From: Pseudomonas sp. Seg1
Lineage (GTDB): Bacteria > Pseudomonadota > Gammaproteobacteria > Pseudomonadales > Pseudomonadaceae
Direction: 5' to 3'
Assembly: GCF_018326005.1 (NCBI RefSeq)
Contig: NZ_AP021903.1
Span: 4,639,001-4,703,000 of the forward strand
Length of the DNA stretch: 64,000 bases
This document shows, one piece after another, positions 34,764 to 43,190 of the stretch. A program made the position numbers and the translations under genes. Under the pieces are notes generated by a model. It was not told the origin of the DNA and did no database searches. It saw only the letters and a program-made list of their open reading frames with translations. Position 1 is the stretch's first letter, and each line of letters opens with the position of its first letter.

Positions 34764-35826
34764 TGTCGTAATTTCTGTAGAAAACGTTTCCAAGATGTAC
34801 CAGGTGTACAGCAAGCCGAGCGATCGGATGATGCAAATGATCTATCGCGGTCATCGCCAACTGTATAAGGAGTTCTGGGCTCTTAACGACGTTAGTTTCG
34901 AAGTTCGACGCGGCGAAACAATTGGCGTGATTGGACGTAATGGGTCAGGAAAATCAACGTTACTCCAAATCCTGGCGGGCACCTTGACACCCACATCAGG
35001 CAAGGTAGCTATCAACGGACGCGTAACTGCTCTTCTAGAGTTGGGCTCAGGTTTCAACCCTGAATTTACAGGCCGTGAAAATATCTTTCTGAACGCTACA
35101 ATCCTGGGCGTTTCGCAAGAAGTCGTAGAGAACAAATTCGATGAAATCGCTGCATTTGCCGACATCGGAGATTTTCTCGAGCAGCCAGTGAAGACATACA
35201 GTAGCGGGATGTACGCACGTCTTGCTTTCGCTGTCGCAATATCCTTCGAGCCTGAAATTTTAATCGTCGATGAAATCCTGTCGGTCGGTGACGTATTTTT
35301 TCAAGCCCGCTGCATGCGCAAGCTAGATGAGTTCCGAGAAAACGGGGGTACTGTGTTCTTCGTTACTCACGACACCCATGCGGTCGAGCGAGTATGTACA
35401 CGAGCCATCGTTCTCAGTCACGGGAAGAAAGTGTTCGAGGGCGGTACGGCCGATGGCGTGACGGTGTACTACAAAATGAGCCGGGAAGAGGCAAAAGCCC
35501 CGACCAAGCAGGTCGATTCGAGCACCGTAACAACCGCTCAATCAGAGGAAAAGCACTCCCAGCTGGCCGAACTTGAGTCTATTGACATTCGGCGAGACCA
35601 TGTCGTGGGTGATCACAGCGCGCTCATTGAAGAAGTGTATATAACCGATGATGAAGGCGTTCAGCGCTCGAATTTTGGTATAGGGGAATGGATGACCGTT
35701 CGCCTGGTCGTGAAGTTTAATGCAGCCTTTGACTCGGTGGATTTCGGTGTCGGCATTCGCGACCAGTCGGGCACATTGATTGGGGGGCACACTCAATGTA
35801 TGAAAACTCATCGATTGGCCCAATAA
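34753..35826 (+). CDS. wzt: O-antigen ABC transporter ATP-binding protein Wzt (nucleotide-binding domain; frame lost in C-terminal domain)
   Basis: 357 residues as read, from the ATG at 34753, overlapping the wzm end by 11 bases. The ATPase domain is complete: Walker A GVIGRNGSGKSTLLQIL (about 62-78), signature YSSGMYARLAFAVAI and Walker B EILIVDEILSVGD, then the H-loop FVTHDTHAVERV. From about residue 285 it enters the carbohydrate-binding C-terminal domain but loses frame at six G (35782-35787), adding a short false tail. Adding one G restores the frame into 35796-36068, giving about 438 residues, the normal length of Wzt proteins with a chain-terminus-recognition domain. Confidence 0.9.
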   Translation: MSSDVVISVENVSKMYQVYSKPSDRMMQMIYRGHRQLYKEFWALNDVSFEVRRGETIGVIGRNGSGKSTLLQILAGTLTPTSGKVAINGRVTALLELGSGFNPEFTGRENIFLNATILGVSQEVVENKFDEIAAFADIGDFLEQPVKTYSSGMYARLAFAVAISFEPEILIVDEILSVGDVFFQARCMRKLDEFRENGGTVFFVTHDTHAVERVCTRAIVLSHGKKVFEGGTADGVTVYYKMSREEAKAPTKQVDSSTVTTAQSEEKHSQLAELESIDIRRDHVVGDHSALIEEVYITDDEGVQRSNFGIGEWMTVRLVVKFNAAFDSVDFGVGIRDQSGTLIGGHTQCMKTHRLAQ

Positions 35827-36068
35827 AAGCTGGAGAACGACGCTGCCTTTTAACCAAGATCAAGCTTGACGTGGCACCACGCGAATACTTGCTAATCGCA
35901 GGAATAGCGCGACACGACTCCCTGCAAGTTTATCAAGAGTGCTATGGACTCTACGATTTTTGCGCTATCAGCGTGACTGGCAACAAGAAGTTCTGGGGAG
36001 AGGTCGCGCTGCCAAGCAGCACGGCAGACGAAGGCGAGCCGACCTCCTCGCCCGAATCAACTGTGTAA
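35796..36068 (+). pseudogene. wzt: Detached C-terminal part of Wzt (carbohydrate-recognition domain)
   Basis: 90 codons in the frame one base back from wzt, continuing its immunoglobulin-like C-terminal domain (MYENSSIGPIKAGERRCLLT, then KLDVAPREYLLIAGIARHD, LYDFCAISVTGNKKFWG). The ATG at 35796 lies 8 bases after the GGGGGG run, which could serve as a weak ribosome site. It starts 31 bases before the upstream stop at 35826, so reinitiation is conceivable. In E. coli O9a-type Wzt the two domains are known to work as separate polypeptides, so function is not excluded. Confidence 0.8.
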
Positions 36069-36120
36069 ATATCGTTTAAAAACATCGTACCTTACATTCG
36101 TAGAGATATTTTTCAGGCCT

Positions 36121-39105
36121 ATGTCAAAATTTAACTTCGAAAACGAACTAATCGCCACGCAAGAGCATGAATTACCAGCGATTGGTCTGCATTTTACAAC
36201 GCCTGAGCGTAATTTTTCCTCCGAAGGTGAGGCACGCTCCGTTAACGTCATTTACGAAGACGCCCAGAATAACGACGTAGTCTGGCAACCGGATGTTCTC
36301 TGGGAGGCGAGAAATATAGCTGATCGCCAGGGAATCACCCATGTGATCGATATCGGGTGCGGTGGCGGCCATAAGCTCGTTCACTATTTCCAGGGTGGCG
36401 GATATGACGTCATGGGGATCGACTATCATGGTTCCCTATCCCTAAGCCGCGCCGCCTATCCTGAATGGCAATGGGTAGAATGTGACCTGACATCCTGGGA
36501 TGATCTTTCCCGAATCTCACTGGAACTGACGAATACAGCTCCAGTCGTCATGATTTTGTCAGATGTAATCGAACATTTGACCGACCCAAGACCTCTGGTC
36601 GCATGGATGCGCGCGCAATTAATCGCGCGCCCTGGCAGCCGTCTAGTTGTATCAACTCCTGATCGTACACTTCTCGATTATGAAGATGTAAATAGCCGAC
36701 CTGAGAACAAATCACACGTCCGGGAATGGTCCTTTACGGAACTTGAACGTTATTTCGTCTCAAGTGGCTTGGAGATCATCCGATCAGGGCATACTCGTGC
36801 GAATCAATACGATCCGGTTATCTCTACGATTTTCATTGAATGCGCTTGCTCCGAAGAGTTCTACAAAGAATTCCTTATCGACGTTGGCTTACTGCATGGC
36901 GATGAGTGGCCACAGCATCTTCTAGTGACTACGGAATACGCCGGAATTCACAACACTGGAGGAATTGGTACATTCGTTCGAGAGCAACGAGAGTCTTACG
37001 GCTACGACAAATCACTTTGCTTGTTCGGCGGCGTAGCTAACGGACTCACCCAGGAAATTCTGCGCGCTGAAAAACTTGTGTCCACTTCAATGTTATTGGT
37101 TGAATCCGACATACAGTCCTTACCTTTAGAAGATCAATTTCTAAAAGCAGTGCAGCAATTTCTATTTTATTTTCCTGATATTTCGACAATTCAATATGGC
37201 GATTATCAAGGTATCGGCTGCCGAATCGCTCAGGCGAAACAAACAGGGTTGCTGCCGCAAACGATCAGAATTATCGCCCACTGCCATGGCATAACCCATT
37301 ATCTTGAGAATGCGCATGAATCGTGGCTCGGACTATCCCATTCGGGTACGGCCGAAAAAGAAAAAATTTCTGTGGAAGGTGCTGACTTAGCAGTCTTCCC
37401 TACTACCTTCCTGCGCGAGCTTTATGCTGAAGCCGGCATTAACGTCCCAGCGGAAAACAATGTCCTGCTGCGCTACCCTCTTCATAGCCCAGTCTCTGAG
37501 CTTGACGCATCGACCAAGATTGATACGTTGATTTTTTACGGGAAACGTTCCCGTATGAAAGGCTATGACTTGCTCCTGGACTCCCTTGCTGGCGTGGATG
37601 TAGAGCAATGGAAAAAAGCCGGGATTACCACCATTTGCCTGATCGGGCCTAAAGTTCATGGCAACCCACAAACAGATTCCATGCTTGAGGTATTGCGAGA
37701 GCATTATCAGGTTGAGGAATTTTGTAATTTAAGTCGGCAGCAGGCGATTGATGCTTTACACGAGCGAGCGCACCGCGCGATTTGCCTGATGCCCTATCTT
37801 GGTGACAATCATCCCTACGCACTACTTGATGTTGCCTTCTCCACAACTGTCCCGTTGATGGCCAACGCCGGCGGGGTTCCTGAAATGATCCCCGAGGAAT
37901 TCCGAAGCATTTGTTTAGCCGACCCCAATGCTTTGAGCTTCCGCGCGCGAATTCATGGCCTCCTCTCATTGTCGTCAGCTGCATTTCATGATTTGCGAGA
38001 GTCCTTCGTTTCGACGATGGCTCAAACTCAAAATGATATCAATGAGTTGGTCAAGGCGTTCCCTGGAGATCAGCAGCCCAAGCTACTTGCAGGGAACACA
38101 GGCGAAGCCACGATAATTGTTCCTGTATTTAATACACCGCTTGATTACATCGAAGACCTCATTTTCGGAATCAACAATCAAAGCCTGAAACCAGCAGAAG
38201 TTGTTTTCGTCGATGACGCGTCAGAGGAAGATTACGTTGATGGATTGCAAAGTCTGGTAAAAGAACATCTGCTATTACCATACCGGATAATACGGCACCC
38301 CCAAAACAAGGGCTTGGCTGGGGCGCGAAATACGGGCCTCGCGGCCGCACAAACTGATTTCATCATCAATATCGACTCAGATGATGTACCGTTGAATGAT
38401 TTTGTAAGAGATATCGTTTTCTCTCTCAGATCAAATCCGCAGCACGCCGCGGCCGTTCCTTATCTTTGTGCTTTTGATGACGGTACTGATTTCAACATCG
38501 TGCGATCTGGCATGTATGTGTACCGCCCTCTTGGCGACGGTGTAATTGCGTCGCAACTGGATAACCAGCTTGGGCATGCGAACGCAGGGTTTAGAACATC
38601 CACGCTGAGAGAGTTTGGTGGATGGGACGAATCCAGCAAGGCCATGTGGGAAGATTGGGCGCTTTACTTGAAGTTGACGGCAGCGGGTCGAAAAATTGCG
38701 ATCATTCCAAAGATTGGTTGCCTTTATCGTGTCCGTCCACAGTCAATGCTGCGTACATATAAGACCTGGCCTGCCATGCGTCGACTGGCGAACAACATGC
38801 TCGGGCTGCCTAGATATGAAAATTTCCGCCTGCAGGCAATGCTCCGTAGCTATCGCGACGTCACAGCGCAGGAAGCGGAATCTCGACATCGCTTAGCTGC
38901 ACTTCAGGTAGAGCTCAGTATCCTTCAGCAAGAGATTAACTCTAGTCGCCAGGAGCTAAACAGAGGCGGAGTCAGAGCGGTGCGCAGCCTGGCCAACCGG
39001 CTCGCACAATACCCTGCGTTGTTTGATGCAGTAAGAAAATGTGGGCGTACCGGGTGGAAAATCTTACGCAAACTGGCTCATCTGGGCCGCCGACTCAGAG
39101 GATGA
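36121..39105 (+). CDS. Three-domain methyltransferase / GT4 / GT2 glycosyltransferase protein
   Basis: 994 residues in one intact frame. Domain 1 (about 60-230) is a class I SAM methyltransferase with motif I HVIDIGCGGGHKLVHYF (about 74-90) and LSDVIEHLTDPRPLV (about 145-160). Domain 2 (about 265-655) is a GT-B/GT4-like transferase with LIFYGKRSRMKGYDLLLDSL (about 468) and YLGDNHPYALLDVAFS then NAGGVPEMIP. Domain 3 (about 660-900) is GT2, with ATIIVPVFNTPLDYI, VDDASEEDYV, GLAGARNTGL and INIDSDDVP (about 750), then WEDWALYLKL. The end is a predicted coiled coil (RLAALQVELSILQQEINSSR) and a basic tail. It follows wzt by 52 bases and is probably the last gene of the export unit. It may both build and methyl-cap the chain (inference). 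Confidence 0.9.
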   Translation: MSKFNFENELIATQEHELPAIGLHFTTPERNFSSEGEARSVNVIYEDAQNNDVVWQPDVLWEARNIADRQGITHVIDIGCGGGHKLVHYFQGGGYDVMGIDYHGSLSLSRAAYPEWQWVECDLTSWDDLSRISLELTNTAPVVMILSDVIEHLTDPRPLVAWMRAQLIARPGSRLVVSTPDRTLLDYEDVNSRPENKSHVREWSFTELERYFVSSGLEIIRSGHTRANQYDPVISTIFIECACSEEFYKEFLIDVGLLHGDEWPQHLLVTTEYAGIHNTGGIGTFVREQRESYGYDKSLCLFGGVANGLTQEILRAEKLVSTSMLLVESDIQSLPLEDQFLKAVQQFLFYFPDISTIQYGDYQGIGCRIAQAKQTGLLPQTIRIIAHCHGITHYLENAHESWLGLSHSGTAEKEKISVEGADLAVFPTTFLRELYAEAGINVPAENNVLLRYPLHSPVSELDASTKIDTLIFYGKRSRMKGYDLLLDSLAGVDVEQWKKAGITTICLIGPKVHGNPQTDSMLEVLREHYQVEEFCNLSRQQAIDALHERAHRAICLMPYLGDNHPYALLDVAFSTTVPLMANAGGVPEMIPEEFRSICLADPNALSFRARIHGLLSLSSAAFHDLRESFVSTMAQTQNDINELVKAFPGDQQPKLLAGNTGEATIIVPVFNTPLDYIEDLIFGINNQSLKPAEVVFVDDASEEDYVDGLQSLVKEHLLLPYRIIRHPQNKGLAGARNTGLAAAQTDFIINIDSDDVPLNDFVRDIVFSLRSNPQHAAAVPYLCAFDDGTDFNIVRSGMYVYRPLGDGVIASQLDNQLGHANAGFRTSTLREFGGWDESSKAMWEDWALYLKLTAAGRKIAIIPKIGCLYRVRPQSMLRTYKTWPAMRRLANNMLGLPRYENFRLQAMLRSYRDVTAQEAESRHRLAALQVELSILQQEINSSRQELNRGGVRAVRSLANRLAQYPALFDAVRKCGRTGWKILRKLAHLGRRLRG

Positions 39106-39157
39106 GCCGGCGCCTAACAGGAAAACAACTCAACTGAATTGACCCCAATGTAATCTA

Positions 39158-39215
39158 AACAGCCCGCCGTTTTTTGAACGCCTACGAAGTTGCTTTCAAA
39201 AAACAGCGGGCTGTT
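39158..39215. repeat. Long inverted repeat between convergent genes
   Basis: Two 21-base arms starting AACAGCCCGCCGTTTTTTGA (39158-39178 and 39195-39215), with one mismatch, around a 16-base loop. GC-rich bases are outermost and a T6/A6 pair innermost, the reverse of a normal terminator. It may still stop transcription from both sides, or be an IS/MITE scar. The rest of the 39106-39347 gap shows nothing else. Confidence 0.75.
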
Positions 39216-39347
39216 AACTATAAGATCTCAGCCACCTTGATCGCGGACTGGCTAGCTCGCAAAACATCGACAGATAGGCTTATTAAAAGGAAGCCCTGGA
39301 AACTCTCTTTTCCTCGAAAATTTTAATATCCCTTCAAATATCTCCGA

Positions 39348-40363
39348 CTACTTGGATGCCGCCACTCCAGCATTAAACTTCCATGCCAGCACCATTAGCG
39401 GGGAATAGGCCAAGAGCGCACCGAAAGCACCATTTAACCAATTGTTTCCGACCATCAATGCCAGTGGAAACAAGTAACACACATTTATTATCACGACCCC
39501 CGCCGTTACCAGTCCATGACTACCCCACCGATCAGTTGCATGCTGATATCCGTGACTACGATGGGCTTCGTATACTTTGTCGCCGCGCAAGAGACGCTGA
39601 ATTAAAGTCCAGGTTGCATCGACAATAAAAACGCCGAGCATAATCATCCAACTCCACAGCATTTCCGGTGAATTTCCCGAAGACTGGATTGCCACCCCCC
39701 AAGCACCAACCCCAGAAAACCACTTCCTGCATCTCCCATAAAAATCCGTGCGGGTGGAAAATTCCACCATAGAAAACCTGCTACTGCCCCTGCCAGAATC
39801 AAAGGCATCCAAGCCAAGTCACTGCTCCCGCTGATCCAACAAACCAACCCCATTCCAAGGCAAACACTGATAGCCTCGGCGCTGGCCAAACCATCAATCC
39901 CGTCCATGAAGTTATACAGATTCAACATCCAAACCAAATACACCACACCCAGGATGTCACCAAACCACCCCAGATTAATAACGACGCCAAATAAATCGAT
40001 TGTGGGGAAACCGTTAAACCAGAACAGAGCCCATACCGCCGCAATGAAATGACCCAACAAACGCCACCTGGCGGCAATATGGCCATGATCATCAGCGAAC
40101 CCTATCAACGCGACGAGTAGACCCGAGCCAAAGACCCCATACAGCGTAGAGGCGCTTATCAGATTAAGACCCGCAAGCACGGGAAGCGCTAGAAGGAAGG
40201 AAACTACAATGGCCACCCCGCCCCCGCGCGGCGTAGGGACCGAATGAGAGCTACGCTCGTTAGGTATATCCATCAAACTCTTCGTCAGCGCATAACGGCG
40301 CAAGACAAACGTCGATGCCCATGAAATGGCGAAAACTGCGAATAGAAGCCACCAAACAGTCAT
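39348..40363 (-). pseudogene. wbpL: WbpL-like undecaprenyl-phosphate glycosyl-1-phosphate transferase, frameshifted at a G6 run
   Basis: From the ATG at 40363 the frame gives a WecA/MraY-family N-terminus (MTVWWLLFAVFAIS, DIPNERSSHSVPTPRGGG, GFADDHGHIAARWRLLGH, NLYNFMDGIDGLAS, IFMGDAGSGFLG). It then fails at six G (39695-39700 as C on the plus strand). One extra G joins the second frame (to 39348), which supplies LGVFIVDATWTLIQRLL and the conserved basic/His motif AHRSHGYQHA plus the last two helices. The repaired length is 338 residues, as expected for WbpL. It starts O-antigen synthesis by placing a HexNAc-type sugar phosphate on undecaprenyl phosphate. As read, the product lacks the HxxH-type motif and would be inactive. 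Confidence 0.88.
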
Positions 40364-41322
40364 TTCGATTGTTCATCCAGATAATAGCCAGCGGTCTGAC
40401 GCATGGCTTTGTCCATATTGACGGAAGGACTCCATCCCAATAAATCACGATTTTTACTAATATCGACTTGGAGGGAACCGCAGACTCTCTGCGCGATAGC
40501 CTTCCTCCCCAGCGCTGATGCCATTAGCGTTAATAACGTCTCAGGGAATGGCACAAGCCGCGCGGAGTTACCCAACGCCTTAGAAAGCCGACGGAGCAGT
40601 TCAGTTGTAGACAAGTCTTCACCGTCGCTCACCAGAAAGATCTGATTGGCGGCTGCGGGATGATCAATGCACGTAACAATAAGACTCACCAGATTTCCGA
40701 TCGAAACCAGACTTCGTTGATTGCTGATAGCACCTAGAGGCAAAGGGATACGTCTGGCCAGCCAACTCAGCATGCTGCGAAAGTTTGCTTTCACCCCTGG
40801 ACCATAGACCAGTGGAGGGCGAATGATCACCACTTCCATGCCGGTGTCTCGACTTAATTGCTTTAATCCCTCCTCAGCCTCGTATTTGGATACGCCGTAT
40901 GGATCCTGCGGATCGGGTCGATCATCGGCTTTGAACGGCATACCCAAGCATGTACTTTCGCCATTGACCTTAATTGAACTAACGAAGATGAAGCGTTTAA
41001 CCCCTGATGCAGCAGCATGCTCCGCCAACCTGAGGGTGCCGATCACATTTACTTTACGGAACTCGGCCAAAGCGTCCATTGAGGCCTCATTCATGACATG
41101 CACTCGAGCAGCGGCATGAATGACAACTTGTACATCATCAAGGACGGGCAAGGCATCGACGCGGGTCAAGTCGAAGATTTGGGTCGGGCACAGTCCATTC
41201 AGGCGCGTGATACCGCGCGCAGATGCAATTGGGGAGAACTTCTTGTCCACTAACAGCTTGAAAACTACCGCTTCGCCAACAAAACCAGCCCCCCCTGTAA
41301 CTAATACCTTCGGGGCCATCAT
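40360..41322 (-). CDS. NAD-dependent epimerase/dehydratase, WbpV-like 4-keto reductase
   Basis: 320 residues. Extended SDR with [42 protein letters not shown] and the catalytic Tyr-Lys in DPYGVSKYEAEEGL, then RPPLVYGPGVKANF. This set, directly upstream of wbpL and with wbpM in the same locus, matches WbpV-like enzymes that reduce or epimerise UDP-4-keto-6-deoxy-GlcNAc to UDP-QuiNAc or UDP-FucNAc. Start and upstream GT2 stop share bases (ATGA), and its stop overlaps the wbpL start, so translation is coupled. It contains an in-frame G7 run (41289-41295) that is intact. Confidence 0.87.
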   Translation of the reverse strand: MMAPKVLVTGGAGFVGEAVVFKLLVDKKFSPIASARGITRLNGLCPTQIFDLTRVDALPVLDDVQVVIHAAARVHVMNEASMDALAEFRKVNVIGTLRLAEHAAASGVKRFIFVSSIKVNGESTCLGMPFKADDRPDPQDPYGVSKYEAEEGLKQLSRDTGMEVVIIRPPLVYGPGVKANFRSMLSWLARRIPLPLGAISNQRSLVSIGNLVSLIVTCIDHPAAANQIFLVSDGEDLSTTELLRRLSKALGNSARLVPFPETLLTLMASALGRKAIAQRVCGSLQVDISKNRDLLGWSPSVNMDKAMRQTAGYYLDEQSK

Positions 41323-42242
41323 CTAGTCATCTTCCCTATCAACGCAGTAACCCAGCAAATGCAAAAGAAAAAAATCTTATCGCGCATCCGGCGTCGACAA
41401 TGGCAGGCGCTGAAGGACAGCCTCAAAAGGTGCCTGCGCCGCAATTTCAGCCAGGTTCGTACAAAGGGGTGTGAGTCATGCCCGATCAAGTGCGCAATCA
41501 GTTGCACCTGATTAAACCACCAACCATCGTGAATGGTTTTGTAGCGGGCAACCAGTGGGCTTAAACCCTTGTTGGCGCCCACTTGGTTACGCTCGTGTTG
41601 GCGGTAGTTCATGGATGGTTCAGGATCGATGTACCAACGATAACCATGGCTGCGGGCAAATGCATAGCAATACCAGTCATGCAAACTGACATCTTGTAAA
41701 AGCCGCCAATTATCGAGCATCGATTTTTTTAGAGAATCCGCGAGGCTCTTACTCATTACGTACGTACAGCCGGGCCCCGCAGCCTCGAAAAGAAAATCCC
41801 AGGCAACCTGAGGTTGTGCCTTGTCCAGAAAATGAGTTTTGCCATTTGGCCAGAAAGCCGTGACGTTACTGGAGTAGGCATCCACCTCACGGGTTTGGAG
41901 GACATGCGTCGCACGCTGAAGCTTGTTCGTGTGCCAGATGTCATCCTGATCAGCGAAGGCAACAAAATCGTAACCGTCAAAGTCGACATCGCGTATGAGT
42001 CGAAAGAAATTTCGAGATGCTCCACCGAAGCTGCCGGCAGCCGGCAAGACTAAAACTTCAGGATGCTCAGCGGCGTAAGCAGCACACCACCCTTCGGTAC
42101 CATCAGTGGAGGGATCAATACTGATATAAATAGTTACGTCGATAGCTAACTGGCCGAGGATCGAGGCCAATTGCTCCTCGATCCACTGCATACCATTGTA
42201 GGCAGCCAGCAAAACCGCGACCTTGGGATGTTTTACTGGCAT
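41319..42242 (-). CDS. Glycosyltransferase family 2
   Basis: 307 residues. GT-A fold: KVAVLLAAYNGMQWIEEQLA, ISIDPSTDGTEGW, ASRNFFRLI, FVAFADQDDIWHTNKLQRA (DQDD metal motif), then SLHDWYCYAFARSHGYRW and MNYRQHERNQVGANKG. It is similar in layout to the GT2 at 31.5 kb and to rhamnosyltransferases of LPS loci. The Arg/Lys-rich C-terminus may associate with the membrane. It sits 57 bases after rmlA, consistent with use of dTDP-rhamnose. Confidence 0.87.
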   Translation of the reverse strand: MPVKHPKVAVLLAAYNGMQWIEEQLASILGQLAIDVTIYISIDPSTDGTEGWCAAYAAEHPEVLVLPAAGSFGGASRNFFRLIRDVDFDGYDFVAFADQDDIWHTNKLQRATHVLQTREVDAYSSNVTAFWPNGKTHFLDKAQPQVAWDFLFEAAGPGCTYVMSKSLADSLKKSMLDNWRLLQDVSLHDWYCYAFARSHGYRWYIDPEPSMNYRQHERNQVGANKGLSPLVARYKTIHDGWWFNQVQLIAHLIGHDSHPFVRTWLKLRRRHLLRLSFSACHCRRRMRDKIFFFCICWVTALIGKMTR

Positions 42243-42299
42243 GCCATTCCTGCTTGCACCGGTTAAAACGCTTCGACTCGAAAAGGCTCGGCGCTCGAA

Positions 42300-43190
42300 T
42301 CAGCGAGATGGTGAATCCAGCAGCTTCTGCAGGTACTGACCGTACCCGGTCTTCTTTAGTGCATCAGCTTGAGCGCCCAACTGCTCGGCGGTAATCCAAC
42401 CATTGTGATAGGCAATCTCTTCAAGACAAGCCACTTTCAGGCCTTGGCGTTGCTCAATGGTGTGCACAAAGTGGCTCGCTTCGAGTAGAGAATCATGGGT
42501 CCCGGTGTCGAGCCAGGCGAAACCACGCCCTAGCATTTCAACATTGAGTGTCTTGCGCTCGAGGTACGCACGGTTAACATCGGTGATTTCAAGTTCGCCA
42601 CGATCGGACGGTTTGATATTTTTAGCGATCTCGACAACATCGTTGTCGTAGAAATACAGCCCGGTCACTGCATAGTTGGATTTTGGCTTCAGCGGTTTTT
42701 CTTCAATACTTAGCGCCCGGCCGGTTTTGTCGAACTCTACAACACCAAAACGCTCGGGATCGGAGACGTGATAACCAAATACGGTCGCACCATGCTGCTG
42801 AGAGCTGGCAGAGCGCAAATTATCCGAGAAGTGCTGACCGTAGAAAATATTATCACCGAGGATCAGGCAGCAAGGGGACTCGCCGATGAACTCTTCACCA
42901 ATAATAAAAGCCTGTGCCAAGCCATCCGGACTTGGTTGCTCGGCGTACGTCAGCTTGATGCCATACAGGCTGCCATCACCCAACAGTTTACGGAAACATG
43001 GCAAATCTTCAGGCGTGGAAATAATCAGGACTTCACGCATGCCCGCCAGCATCAGCACCGACAGCGGATAAAATATCATCGGCTTGTCGTAAATCGGCAA
43101 CATCTGCTTGGACACCCCAAGAGTCAGAGGATGCAGACGAGTGCCGGAGCCACCGGCGAGGATGATGCCTTTACGATTTGTCGTGGTCAT
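42300..43190 (-). CDS. rmlA: Glucose-1-phosphate thymidylyltransferase RmlA
   Basis: 296 residues. Nucleotidyltransferase signature [16 protein letters not shown] at the N-terminus, then [50 protein letters not shown] and [19 protein letters not shown]. It makes dTDP-glucose from dTTP and glucose 1-phosphate, the first step to dTDP-L-rhamnose. Its start overlaps the rmlD stop by 4 bases. In P. aeruginosa rmlC follows; here a glycosyltransferase does. Confidence 0.96.
   Translation of the reverse strand: MTTTNRKGIILAGGSGTRLHPLTLGVSKQMLPIYDKPMIFYPLSVLMLAGMREVLIISTPEDLPCFRKLLGDGSLYGIKLTYAEQPSPDGLAQAFIIGEEFIGESPCCLILGDNIFYGQHFSDNLRSASSQQHGATVFGYHVSDPERFGVVEFDKTGRALSIEEKPLKPKSNYAVTGLYFYDNDVVEIAKNIKPSDRGELEITDVNRAYLERKTLNVEMLGRGFAWLDTGTHDSLLEASHFVHTIEQRQGLKVACLEEIAYHNGWITAEQLGAQADALKKTGYGQYLQKLLDSPSR

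Noticed and set aside
35782-35798. Programmed -1 ribosomal frameshift as an explanation of the wzt split
   Set aside because: The T-GGG-GGG context is not a proper X-XXY-YYZ slippery heptamer, and I saw no clear stem-loop just downstream. Reinitiation, mutation or sequence error are simpler.
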